Shown: positions 1-6,135 of the stretch, one piece after another
How positions within the stretch are numbered: the stretch's first letter is position 1
Layout: each line of letters starts with the position of its first letter
Assembly (NCBI GenBank): GCA_017885225.1
Contig: JAFNGM010000274.1
Span: 17,891-24,025, forward strand
Length of the DNA: 6,135 nt
From: Syntrophaceae bacterium
GTDB lineage: Bacteria > Desulfobacterota > Syntrophia > Syntrophales > UBA2185
Direction of reading: 5' to 3'
Notes under the pieces: generated by a model
Databases searched by the model: none
Told to the model about the DNA's origin: nothing
The model's input: only the letters and a program-made list of their open reading frames with translations
Program-made: the position numbers and the translations under genes

Positions 1-462
1 CGGGCCGTAAGACCCAATCAGATTCTGGCTGTTTCGCTCCCCTATTCACCTTTGGAACCTTTTCAAGGGAAAGGTGTAGTTGAGAAGGTCAGGCAACACC
101 TGCTCACTTCAGTGGGGCTCCGAACCCTCTCGCCGGAGGATCGGCATTACAGGGGCTGTTACGAAGGCGACGGTTCTGCCAGAGACGCAGCATATCACCA
201 GGGCACGGTGTGGCCCTGGATGCTCGCGCATTTCGGTGAAGCGTACCTTAAAGTTGAAAATGATAGGGCCGAAGCGAAGAATTTTCTTATCGCTCTCATA
301 CGGACATTTGTAAACCGGCATATGAGAGAGGCCGGCGTAGGGTGTGTGTCGGAAATCTTTGACGGCGATGCTCCCCATCGCCCCAACGGATGCATTTCAC
401 AGGCCTGGAGCGCGGCAGGCTTAATCAGATTGTACACCCTTCTCAATGAGATTCCAGATTGA
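1..462 (+). CDS. Glycogen debranching enzyme (amylo-alpha-1,6-glucosidase), C-terminal fragment
   Basis: The frame is open from the first base and ends at TGA 460-462, so 153 codons are visible and the N-terminal part lies upstream of the window. The product would hydrolyse alpha-1,6 branch stubs of glycogen in the cytoplasm. Visible family motifs, in order, are RPNQILAVSLP at the start, GLRTLSPED, the hallmark YHQGTVWPWML (from about codon 66), and SEIFDGDAPHRPNGCISQAWS (codons 117 onward). By analogy with the C-terminal glucosidase domain of eukaryotic debranching enzymes (GH133, six-hairpin glycosidase fold), the Glu at visible codon 118 (bases 352-354) is probably the catalytic base. The C-terminus is at the usual place, shortly after the QAWS helix, so the 3' end looks intact. 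A TTG at 52 opens the same frame but is internal, because homology-like sequence runs through codons 1-17. The gene is separated from the downstream cluster by 290 bases, so it may be a different transcript. Confidence 0.93.
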   Translation, partial: RAVRPNQILAVSLPYSPLEPFQGKGVVEKVRQHLLTSVGLRTLSPEDRHYRGCYEGDGSARDAAYHQGTVWPWMLAHFGEAYLKVENDRAEAKNFLIALIRTFVNRHMREAGVGCVSEIFDGDAPHRPNGCISQAWSAAGLIRLYTLLNEIPD

Positions 463-485
463 AGAACAAAACCATTCCATTCATT

Positions 486-515
486 CTCCCTTTCGTAAAG
501 GGAGACCGAAAGGGA
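486..515. repeat. Hairpin-forming repeat-like element, unit 1
   Basis: Bases 486-493 (CTCCCTTT) pair perfectly with 497-504 (AAAGGGAG) around a 3-base loop. Alternatively, 487-495 (TCCCTTTCG) pairs perfectly with 507-515 (CGAAAGGGA), so the two hairpins are mutually exclusive. A further related segment, CGAAGGGAATGAA, follows at about 520-532 and is an imperfect complement of the left arm and its flank. No run of T follows on the + strand beyond TTT at 516-518, so it is a poor intrinsic terminator for the debranching enzyme gene, although it could protect the 3' end of that transcript. The C3-5TTT...AAAG3-5 pattern resembles dispersed palindromic intergenic repeats. That resemblance is from memory. 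Confidence 0.55.
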
Positions 516-530
516 TTTGCGAAGGGAATG

Positions 531-564
531 AAAAATCCCCCCGGTACCCTTGAGAAACGGGGGT
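531..564 (-). terminator. C-rich/G-rich hairpin, unit 2; terminator-like on the minus strand
   Basis: CCCCCG (538-543) pairs with CGGGGG (558-563) around a 14-base loop that contains the palindrome GGTACC. Read on the minus strand, the stem is followed by GATTTTT (complement of 531-537), which is the layout of a rho-independent terminator. However, no minus-strand gene is visible upstream of it in this window, and on the + strand no T run follows. It may therefore be a second degenerate copy of the palindromic element just upstream rather than a working terminator. Confidence 0.35.
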
Positions 565-662
565 CATGAACTCCATCTTCGGGCTCACGGATACGCGAAT
601 AGGGACAAGACACGGGATTTTCTCGTTTACTTTGTCCATTCCTTATGCCATGATGGCGTCAC

Positions 663-697
663 TATATTGAGTAGTTGCATGCGGGAGTCAACTCAAT
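663..697 (+). promoter_or_regulatory. Candidate -10 box overlapping an inverted repeat
   Basis: ATTGAGT (666-672) is the exact reverse complement of ACTCAAT (691-697), separated by 18 bases. TATATT (663-668) matches the sigma-70 -10 consensus at five of six positions and overlaps the left arm. No good -35 sits at the right distance: TTGTCC at 632-637 is about 25 bases away, which is too far. If TATATT is a real -10, the repeat would lie across the start of transcription, where it could act as an operator or form a hairpin in the leader about 40 bases before the GT4 ribosome binding site. A 7-base repeat of this spacing can occur by chance, so this is a weak call. Confidence 0.2.
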
Positions 698-735
698 TAC
701 CACATTCCGATACAGGCACTTATCCGTTTGAGAGC

Positions 736-755
736 AGGGAGGCAACTGGCCGGTG
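736..755 (+). promoter_or_regulatory. Ribosome binding site fixing the GTG start of the GT4 gene
   Basis: AGGGAGG (736-742) is a strong Shine-Dalgarno sequence 10 bases before GTG 753-755. It supports the GTG as initiator, in agreement with the N-terminal family motif KILMFGWEFPPH that starts at the second codon. Confidence 0.75.
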
Positions 756-2048
756 AAAATCCTCATGTTTGGTTGGGAATTTCCGCCTCATATGAGCGGC
801 GGTCTCGGCACTGCCTGTTTCGGCCTCACCAAGGCACTGGCCGGCCTCGGTCACGAGGTTTCTTTCGTTATTCCGAAAATGTTGGGTGAGAGCGGGTCAG
901 CGCATGTACGGTTGATATCAGCGTCTGGAATACCTGTGCGAAAGAAATCCATGGAAACGATAAAAATCTTCAAGGGCCTGGACATCAGGTTAATCAATTC
1001 GACTCTCAAACCATATCTCGGCGCACGCAGCTATGACAATGGAATGAAGAAAAAATCTTCGAAGCAGCCCGGATATGAAAGCGGCCGGAGCGAAACGGAT
1101 GCTTCCCAGGTCTTTGAGATTTCTCCGTACTATGGTCCGAATTTGATTGCGGAAGTCATACGGTATGCGCAAGTAGCGGGGAGTATTTCCCAGGACAGTT
1201 CCTTTGATGTAATCCATGCTCATGACTGGATGACGGTCTTGGCCGGTCTTTATGCAAAAGAGAAAAGCGGGAAACCCCTTGTCGTTCATATTCATTCTCT
1301 TGAATTTGATCGATGCGGCGAACATATCGATGAGAATATCTATTATGTTGAGCGATTCGGCATGGCAGCGGCAGATCATGTTGTTACGGTGAGCCAGTAC
1401 ACAAAAAAAGCGATTGTGCACCGTTATGGTATCCCTGCCGACAAAATAACCGTTGTTCATAATGCGGTGTCCCGCACGGAAGCCGGTGCGCTGTATCATG
1501 TGGAGAAGAATCCCGAGAGAAAAATCGTTCTTTTCCTGGGGAGAATCACGTTCCAGAAAGGTCCTGAGTACTTTGTGGAAGCGGCGGCAAAAGTTTTAGA
1601 GAAAATTCCCGATGTCACATTCGTCATGGCGGGTTCGGGGGACATGATGCCCCGTATGATTGAACGGGTCGCTGAGTTGGGAATAGGAAAAAATTTTCAC
1701 TTCACCGGATTTCTGCAGGGAACCGAAGTCGAACAGATGTTCACGATGAGCGATCTCTACATTATGCCGAGTGTGTCTGAACCTTTTGGTATTTCGCCTC
1801 TTGAGGCAATGATTTACGATGTGCCGGTCATTATTTCCCGGCAGTCTGGCGTCGCGGAGATACTTCACCACGCATTGAAGGTTGATTTCTGGGATGTAAG
1901 CGAAATTGCGAATAAGATAATAGCTATTTTACAATACCCTAACCTGGTTGCGGAAATCGTTGAGAAGTCGAGGGAAGAGCTCCACAGTGTTCGATGGGAA
2001 ACGGCCGCAGAAAAGATCGTCGAAGTCTACCATCGCGTTGTGCATTAA
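753..2048 (+). CDS. GT4-family glycosyltransferase, glycogen-synthase-like
   Basis: This 431-residue protein has a GT-B fold and is probably cytoplasmic, with no signal peptide or membrane segment. The N-terminal domain begins with KILMFGWEFPPH followed by the glycine-rich GGLGTACFGL loop (about 16-25) and has VIHAHDW at about 153-159. The C-terminal donor-binding domain has FLGRITFQKG (261-270, with R264 and K269 as the usual nucleotide-sugar phosphate contacts) and the EX7E motif in SEPFGISPLE (E343 and E351). The GEH segment around 194-196 and the VSQYTKK segment are also typical. It probably transfers glucose from a nucleotide sugar to an alpha-glucan or a small acceptor. Donor and acceptor cannot be read from the sequence: a true glycogen synthase, or a GlgM-like enzyme making maltose-1-phosphate, are both possible. 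A charged, low-conservation stretch at about 98-117 looks like a surface loop. The stop (2046-2048) is 14 bases before the GH57 start, and pairing of this GT4 type with a short GH57 gene is, from memory, recurrent in bacteria. The GTG start is supported by AGGGAGG at 736-742. Confidence 0.88.
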   Translation: MKILMFGWEFPPHMSGGLGTACFGLTKALAGLGHEVSFVIPKMLGESGSAHVRLISASGIPVRKKSMETIKIFKGLDIRLINSTLKPYLGARSYDNGMKKKSSKQPGYESGRSETDASQVFEISPYYGPNLIAEVIRYAQVAGSISQDSSFDVIHAHDWMTVLAGLYAKEKSGKPLVVHIHSLEFDRCGEHIDENIYYVERFGMAAADHVVTVSQYTKKAIVHRYGIPADKITVVHNAVSRTEAGALYHVEKNPERKIVLFLGRITFQKGPEYFVEAAAKVLEKIPDVTFVMAGSGDMMPRMIERVAELGIGKNFHFTGFLQGTEVEQMFTMSDLYIMPSVSEPFGISPLEAMIYDVPVIISRQSGVAEILHHALKVDFWDVSEIANKIIAILQYPNLVAEIVEKSREELHSVRWETAAEKIVEVYHRVVH

Positions 2049-2062
2049 GAATAGGTTATGTC

Positions 2063-3274
2063 ATGACACTCATTTGTCTTCACTTCCATGTCCATCAGCC
2101 GCAGTGGTTGAGACGCTATACCTTTTTCGATATCGATCATGACCATCTTTACGAGGACAGGGAAAGAAATCTCACCATACTGAATGCATTGTCCGAAAAA
2201 TGTTATCTGCCGGCCAACAGAATGATCCTCGATACCATTAAAAGACATGAGGGAAAATTCCGGATCGCACTTTCGATTACGGGCGTTCTCCTTGATCAAT
2301 TTGAAAACCATCGTGTCGATGTTCTGGACAGTTTTATGCGGCTTGCCGACACAGGATGCGTGGAGTTCATTGGTGAGACATATTACCATTCCCTTGCGTT
2401 TCTGTTTTCTCGTCGGGAATTTCGAGAGCAAACAATGCTGCATAAGAAGAAGATAAAAATGCTCTTTGGTCAGACGCCCAGGACGTTCCGCCATACCGAA
2501 TTCATCTATAACAATGAGCTCGCGAATATTGTAGAGAAGATGGGATACCATTGTATTCTTGCAGGGAGTGCGGATAACGTGTTGGGGTGGCGTTCTCCTA
2601 ACCATGTTTATCAGCCGGCAGGGTGTAGAAAACTGAAGCTGCTCTTGAGAAACCGCCGTCTGTCCGATGATATTACCGTTCGTTTTATGGATACACAGTG
2701 GTCTGAATATCCCCTCCTCGCGGATAAATATGCGAACTGGATTCACACTATGGGTGATATGGGAGATGTGATTAATCTTTTTATTGATTATCGGATCTTT
2801 GCTGAACGCGAACGCGAGGAAAGAGGAATTTTTGCCTTCATGCGTTCCCTCCCTGGTGAGATTTTACAGCATCCCGGTTTCACATTTCGCACCCCTGCTG
2901 AGATTGCCAGGAATCTCGATCCTGTTGCACAACTGGATGTCAAGGACAATATCGCATCGTCTGATGCGGAATACAATGTACACGACTGGCTGGGAAGCAG
3001 CTTGCAGAAGGATGCCATTACTTCGCTCTACAGCATGGAAGCGAAACTCAGGCGCCGGAAGGACGGAGGTCTCCTCCATACCTGGCGCCTGCTCCAGGAA
3101 GCGGAGAATTTCCATTGCATGCATACAGGGAAGCGTGCCGACGGTGATGAGATGGACACGTTTTCCAATCCCTATGGTTCGCCCTATGATGCATATATAA
3201 ACTATATGAATATCATCGATGATTTTTCCGGTATTCTGGGCAAGAAAAGGAGTAGTACTTATGAACGTGCATAA
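2063..3274 (+). CDS. Short GH57 glycoside hydrolase (alpha-amylase-like) with altered active-site motifs
   Basis: This 403-residue protein is close to the usual length of the compact GH57 'alpha-amylase' group (the type found in Methanocaldococcus jannaschii). It is predicted to be cytoplasmic and to cut or remodel alpha-1,4-glucan. The start at ATG 2063 is chosen because the N-terminus then begins MTLICLHFHVHQP, carrying GH57 motif 1 (HQP at 11-13). A TTG at 1994 in the same frame lies inside the GT4 gene. The ribosome binding site is weak (AATAGG about 7 bases upstream), so translation is probably coupled to the GT4 stop 14 bases away. Other landmarks are GETYYHSLAFLFS (104-116), FRHTEFIYNN (142-151) with likely nucleophile E146, and NLFIDY (238-243) with likely acid/base D242. 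The segment after D242 reads YRIFAERERE where the family usually has YETFGEHQW. The later motif normally like DHFYYM reads ENFHCM (348-353), and EGADH reads GSADN (168-172). The catalytic pair is kept but its surroundings are rewritten, so specificity may differ or activity may be lost. The gene ends 14 bases inside the next gene. Confidence 0.87.
   Translation: MTLICLHFHVHQPQWLRRYTFFDIDHDHLYEDRERNLTILNALSEKCYLPANRMILDTIKRHEGKFRIALSITGVLLDQFENHRVDVLDSFMRLADTGCVEFIGETYYHSLAFLFSRREFREQTMLHKKKIKMLFGQTPRTFRHTEFIYNNELANIVEKMGYHCILAGSADNVLGWRSPNHVYQPAGCRKLKLLLRNRRLSDDITVRFMDTQWSEYPLLADKYANWIHTMGDMGDVINLFIDYRIFAEREREERGIFAFMRSLPGEILQHPGFTFRTPAEIARNLDPVAQLDVKDNIASSDAEYNVHDWLGSSLQKDAITSLYSMEAKLRRRKDGGLLHTWRLLQEAENFHCMHTGKRADGDEMDTFSNPYGSPYDAYINYMNIIDDFSGILGKKRSSTYERA
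3247..3263 (+). promoter_or_regulatory. Ribosome binding site of the GT3-GT35 fusion gene
   Basis: AAGGAG (3247-3252) lies 8 bases before ATG 3261-3263, inside the last codons of the GH57 gene. The ATG overlaps the GH57 end by 14 bases (stop TAA 3272-3274), which implies translational coupling. The strong site contrasts with the weak one in front of the GH57 gene. Confidence 0.8.
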
Positions 3275-6135
3275 AAGCGGATATCTGTTCGAGGTCAGCT
3301 GGGAGGTTTGTAATAAGGTCGGCGGCATATATACCGTGGTGAGCAGTAAAATCAGGGATGCCGTAAAGAATTATGGCGAACGTTATTTTCTCCTCGGACC
3401 TGATCTCAAAACAAATCCCGATTTTGAAGAGACGGACGAAGACTGCTGGGGAAGGATGAGGGAAGCAACGGCCATAAAAGAAATCCCTTGCCGTTTCGGC
3501 AGATGGAAAATACCCGGCGAGCCCAAGGTCATACTCGTTGGATTCGGGAAAAAATATGATAAGGAACAGTTGCTCTACCGGCTCTGGGAAGATTTTGGCG
3601 TTGATTCGATCGCAGGCGGATGGGATTATGTGGAACCGGTCATGTTCAGTTACGCCTGCGGTGAGGTCATCGAGACGGTATACAATATCATGGTAAGGCC
3701 CCATGGCATGCCGGCGGTAGCCCAATTTCATGAGTGGATGTGCGGCGCGGGACTCCTGTTTTTGAAAAAAAAGGTCCCGGAAATGGGGAGTGTATTTACG
3801 ACTCATGCCACAATTTTGGGGAGAAGCCTTGCCGATTCAGGTGTTGATATATACACCGTGATGGAAAATCTCTCACCTCAAATAGAGGCGGGCGCCCATA
3901 ACATTAAAGCAAAATATTCCTTGGAGCTCGCCTCTGTCAGGGAAGCGGACTGTTTTACGACGGTCAGTGAAATAACCGCCTCGGAAGCGAAGAATTTTCT
4001 CGGCAGATACCCGGATATTATTACGCCCAACGGGCTCGATATGGACCGCATTCCCGATCTCGCAGCAGAGAGAACGCCTGCGTTGAGTGCGAGGGAAAAA
4101 CTCCTCAGTGCCGCGTCGCGATGTTTGAAGAAGGATTTTCCTGCCAGTACGAAGATTATGGTCATATCGGGCCGCTACGAATTTCATAATAAGGGCATCG
4201 ACATATTTCTTGATGCCTTGAGCCGGCTTGATAAAGAAATGAACAAGGATCAGGTGGTCCTGGCTTTTCTTTTTGTCATCAGCGGTCATATGGATTTAAT
4301 TCCTGGTCTGCAGTGCGACCATCCGAGACCCGAAGCGGTCCCTCCAATCGCCACCCACAGGCTCCATAACGAGGCCCATGATCCCATTCTCCAGGCGTGC
4401 AACAGACTGGGTCTCATGAACTCAGGACACAACAGGGTGAACATTATTTTTGACCCGGCATATTTGAACGGCCATGATGGTCTCATCAATATGACGTATT
4501 ATGAAGCCCTTTCAGGATGTGATCTGGGGGTTTTCCCGTCATACTATGAACCATGGGGATACACGCCGCTGGAAAGCGTTGCGTATGCCGTGCCTACTAT
4601 CACGACGGATCAGGCGGGATTCGGCCTCTGGGTGGAGCAGACGGCGGGTGAGGGCGACGGGGTCATGCTCTTGAAACGCAAGGGTGTGAAAATCAATTTC
4701 ATTGAAGAAAATTTATATACACTCTTCAAAGATTTTCTGTCCTGGAGTGATACGGAAATGGAAGAGCGGAGGAAAGGCGCCCGTCGGGTAGCGCTTAAGG
4801 CGAACTGGAAAGATTTCTTCAAATTTTATCTCAAAGCCTATGATAAAGCGATCGCCGTTTCCCTTGAACGTGCGGAAAAGCTTACCTTAATAGACTACAG
4901 GGTGGAAAGGAAGTATGTGTTTGCCGGGGCCGTATCGACACAGCCGCATTTTCGCGCGTTTACCGCCGTTGTCAATCTTCCCCTCAAAATTGAGCGTCTC
5001 CGGGAAATGGCCTACAATCTGTGGTGGACATGGCATCCCAAGGCGCGCAGTCTGTATATTTCCCTCGATCCCAAGCTGTGGCAGGAGATGGGGAACAACC
5101 CTGTGAGAATGTTAGAGACCATATCGCTGGAAAAATTATTAGAGGCCACGGAAAACACCTCCTACATGACACAGTACACCCAGATACTCCAACAGTTCGA
5201 TGAATATATGAACGACAGGATGCCCAATGAAAAGGTTCAGGTCTCTCCGGCCATCAAATGGTCATCGCCGATTGCATACTTCTCAGCCGAATACGGACTT
5301 CATGAGATCATCCCTATTTACTCGGGAGGATTGGGCACGCTCTCCGGTGATCATCTGAAAACCGCCAGCGACCTTAATATTCCCCTTGTGGGAATCGGTC
5401 TTCTTTATAAGAACGGCTACTTCAGACAGGTTATAGACAAGAACGGCTACCAGGTAGCCGAATATCCGGAAAGCGACTTTTCCGTCATGCCTGTTCAGAT
5501 CCTCCGGGACGATGCGGGGAATGAGGTGCAGATATACCTTGAACTGCCCGGGAGAACACTGTACGCGAATATCTGGGAAGTAAAGATAGGGCGTGTTTCG
5601 CTGTACCTCATCAATGCGGATGTCCTGGGAAATACCCTTCAGGACAGAAAAATAACGGAGCGGCTCTATCCCGCAGACCAGAGAATACGAATAGAACAGG
5701 AAATATTGTTAGGTATGGGAGGGGTAAGGTTGATAAAGAAATTGGGCATCCGGCCGCGTGTGTATCACATAAATGAAGGACATTCCGCGTTTCTTATTTT
5801 TGAGCGCATTGCCGACCTGATGACCGAAGAAGGCCTTTCCCTTGATGAAGCGGCTGAAGTCGTCCGCGGCAGCACCGTATTTACGACCCATACGCCTGTG
5901 GAAGCGGGGATTGAAAGGTTCCCTAAAGATATGATGGAACATTACTTCACGAGTTTCGTCAAGAGAACGGGCATGTCCTGGTCACAGTTTTGGGAACTGG
6001 GAAGAACAGAAGGCGGAGAAGAAAGATCATTTTATATGACCAACCTCGCCTTTAGAATCGCCCACAAGAGTAATGCGGTGAGTCAGGTTCACGAAGAGGT
6101 GTCGAAACGTATGTGGTATGATGTATGGAAGGGTT
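3261..6135 (+). CDS. Fusion of GT3 glycogen synthase and GT35 alpha-glucan phosphorylase, 3' end outside window
   Basis: The frame is open for 958 codons without a stop and runs off the window. Residues about 7-540 are a eukaryote-type glycogen synthase (GT3). Visible parts are EVSWEVCNKVGGIYTVVSSK (11-30, the donor-binding loop), QFHEW (155-159), FTTHATILGR (179-188), TPNGLD, SGRYEFHNKG (303-312, with R305 and K311 placed like the phosphate-binding Arg and Lys of yeast Gsy2), and SYYEPWGYTPLE (427-438, with E430 and E438 as the catalytic-site Glu pair). This half would extend alpha-1,4-glucan from UDP-glucose or a similar donor. Residues about 568-650 (LPLKIERLREMAYNLWWTW) match the DUF3417 domain that precedes bacterial glucan phosphorylases. 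Phosphorylase proper follows with YFSAEYGLHE (673-682), YSGGLGTLSGDHLK (687-700), HINEGH (836-841) and FTTHTP (874-879). It would release glucose-1-phosphate. The PLP-binding lysine region lies beyond the window, so activity of this half cannot be judged. A full protein of roughly 1,400 residues is expected. ERRKGARR near residue 500 loosely recalls the Gsy2 arginine cluster that senses glucose-6-phosphate, but this is uncertain. No frameshift is seen at the join. Confidence 0.92.
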   Translation, partial: MNVHKSGYLFEVSWEVCNKVGGIYTVVSSKIRDAVKNYGERYFLLGPDLKTNPDFEETDEDCWGRMREATAIKEIPCRFGRWKIPGEPKVILVGFGKKYDKEQLLYRLWEDFGVDSIAGGWDYVEPVMFSYACGEVIETVYNIMVRPHGMPAVAQFHEWMCGAGLLFLKKKVPEMGSVFTTHATILGRSLADSGVDIYTVMENLSPQIEAGAHNIKAKYSLELASVREADCFTTVSEITASEAKNFLGRYPDIITPNGLDMDRIPDLAAERTPALSAREKLLSAASRCLKKDFPASTKIMVISGRYEFHNKGIDIFLDALSRLDKEMNKDQVVLAFLFVISGHMDLIPGLQCDHPRPEAVPPIATHRLHNEAHDPILQACNRLGLMNSGHNRVNIIFDPAYLNGHDGLINMTYYEALSGCDLGVFPSYYEPWGYTPLESVAYAVPTITTDQAGFGLWVEQTAGEGDGVMLLKRKGVKINFIEENLYTLFKDFLSWSDTEMEERRKGARRVALKANWKDFFKFYLKAYDKAIAVSLERAEKLTLIDYRVERKYVFAGAVSTQPHFRAFTAVVNLPLKIERLREMAYNLWWTWHPKARSLYISLDPKLWQEMGNNPVRMLETISLEKLLEATENTSYMTQYTQILQQFDEYMNDRMPNEKVQVSPAIKWSSPIAYFSAEYGLHEIIPIYSGGLGTLSGDHLKTASDLNIPLVGIGLLYKNGYFRQVIDKNGYQVAEYPESDFSVMPVQILRDDAGNEVQIYLELPGRTLYANIWEVKIGRVSLYLINADVLGNTLQDRKITERLYPADQRIRIEQEILLGMGGVRLIKKLGIRPRVYHINEGHSAFLIFERIADLMTEEGLSLDEAAEVVRGSTVFTTHTPVEAGIERFPKDMMEHYFTSFVKRTGMSWSQFWELGRTEGGEERSFYMTNLAFRIAHKSNAVSQVHEEVSKRMWYDVWKG
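4905..4919 (+). promoter_or_regulatory. Possible internal start at the synthase-phosphorylase junction
   Basis: GAAAGGAAG (4905-4913) precedes an in-frame GTG (4917-4919, residue V553 of the fusion) by about 5 bases counted from GGA. This position falls between the end of the GT3 domain and the first recognisable DUF3417 residues (about 568). Initiation here would give a stand-alone phosphorylase beginning near the natural N-terminus of that family. It may be functional, a leftover of formerly separate genes, or chance, since AGGAAG also simply encodes Arg-Lys. Confidence 0.25.

Larger units (their letters stand above)
463..752. other. Intergenic gap without a convincing gene
   Basis: This stretch separates the debranching enzyme from the GT4 gene. 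Its first 100 bases hold two hairpin-forming, repeat-like units (described separately). The remainder has no frame with protein-like composition. A TTG-initiated 68-codon frame (550-756) begins inside a hairpin and runs into the GT4 start, and a 34-codon ATG frame at 566 has no properly spaced ribosome binding site. The last 100 bases hold a possible -10 box, an inverted repeat and the GT4 ribosome binding site. A promoter for the downstream cluster most likely lies here, but no strong -35/-10 pair is visible. Confidence 0.6.

Noticed and set aside
566..670. Short ATG-initiated frame of 34 codons in the gap
   Set aside because: The only purine-rich stretch upstream is the G-run of the hairpin, almost touching the ATG. 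The peptide resembles nothing I know.
550..756. 68-codon + strand frame with a TTG start between the debranching enzyme and the GT4 gene
   Set aside because: It starts inside a hairpin with no ribosome binding site, has no recognisable protein features, and runs over the well-supported GTG start of the GT4 gene.
1994..2062. Upstream TTG start that would lengthen the GH57 protein by 23 residues
   Set aside because: The extra residues overlap the GT4 coding end and are basic and non-conserved in character, while ATG 2063 places HFHVHQP at the usual N-terminal position.
2045..2746. 233-codon minus-strand open frame
   Set aside because: It lies entirely antisense to the GH57 coding sequence, whose + strand product carries clear family motifs, so it is a shadow.
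3213..3806. 197-codon minus-strand open frame
   Set aside because: It is antisense to the GH57 end and the GT3 domain, with no protein family features of its own.
3984..4000. 17-base exact direct repeat GAAGCGAAGAATTTTCT, also at 271-287
   Set aside because: Both copies encode the same helix residues EAKNFL in unrelated proteins in the same codon phase and their flanks do not match, so coincident amino acids and codon preference explain it better than a mobile or regulatory repeat.
5409..5450. 12-base direct repeat AAGAACGGCTAC at 5409-5420 and 5439-5450
   Set aside because: It encodes the two KNGY segments of the normal phosphorylase region around GYFRQ...NGYQ, so it is a consequence of the protein sequence.
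1..6135. CRISPR arrays, tRNA or rRNA genes, insertion sequences, phage or defence genes
   Set aside because: I saw no regularly spaced repeats, no cloverleaf-like segment and no transposase, integrase or defence motifs. Apart from the 290-base gap, nearly all of the window is accounted for by glycogen-metabolism genes.

Overview
The window is a bacterial glycogen / alpha-glucan metabolism cluster. All genes lie on the + strand. It holds four protein-coding regions, two of them cut by the window edges. The bacterial assignment rests on Shine-Dalgarno sites, a GTG start, tight gene packing and one start/stop overlap. The gene mix (glucan debranching enzyme, a GT4 transferase paired with a short GH57 enzyme, a eukaryote-like GT3 glycogen synthase and a DUF3417-type GT35 phosphorylase) is, from memory, typical of anaerobic lineages such as Desulfobacterota or Nitrospirota. 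The C-rich/G-rich palindromes in the intergenic gap fit that too. I cannot name a species, and this placement is weak inference.

Layout: (1) 1-462 is the C-terminal end of an amylo-alpha-1,6-glucosidase (debranching enzyme). (2) 463-752 is a gap of 290 bases with no convincing gene. It carries two hairpin-forming repeat-like units near its start, and a candidate -10 box overlapping an inverted repeat nearer the next gene. (3) 753-2048 is a complete GT4 glycosyltransferase with a GTG start. (4) 2063-3274 is a complete short GH57 glycoside hydrolase, 14 bases downstream. It is unusual because several normally conserved stretches around the active site are rewritten. (5) 3261 to the window end is one uninterrupted reading frame of at least 958 codons. 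It overlaps the GH57 gene by 14 bases and fuses a GT3 glycogen synthase to a GT35 alpha-glucan phosphorylase, whose C-terminal part lies beyond the window.

Genes 3-5 look like one transcription unit. The inferred job is turnover of an intracellular alpha-glucan. The GT4 and GT3 enzymes would build or extend chains from nucleotide sugars, the GH57 enzyme would cut or remodel them, phosphorylase would release glucose-1-phosphate from chain ends, and the debranching enzyme would remove branch stubs. The points most worth a second look are the synthase-phosphorylase fusion, a Shine-Dalgarno-preceded in-frame GTG exactly at the join of its two halves, and the diverged GH57.
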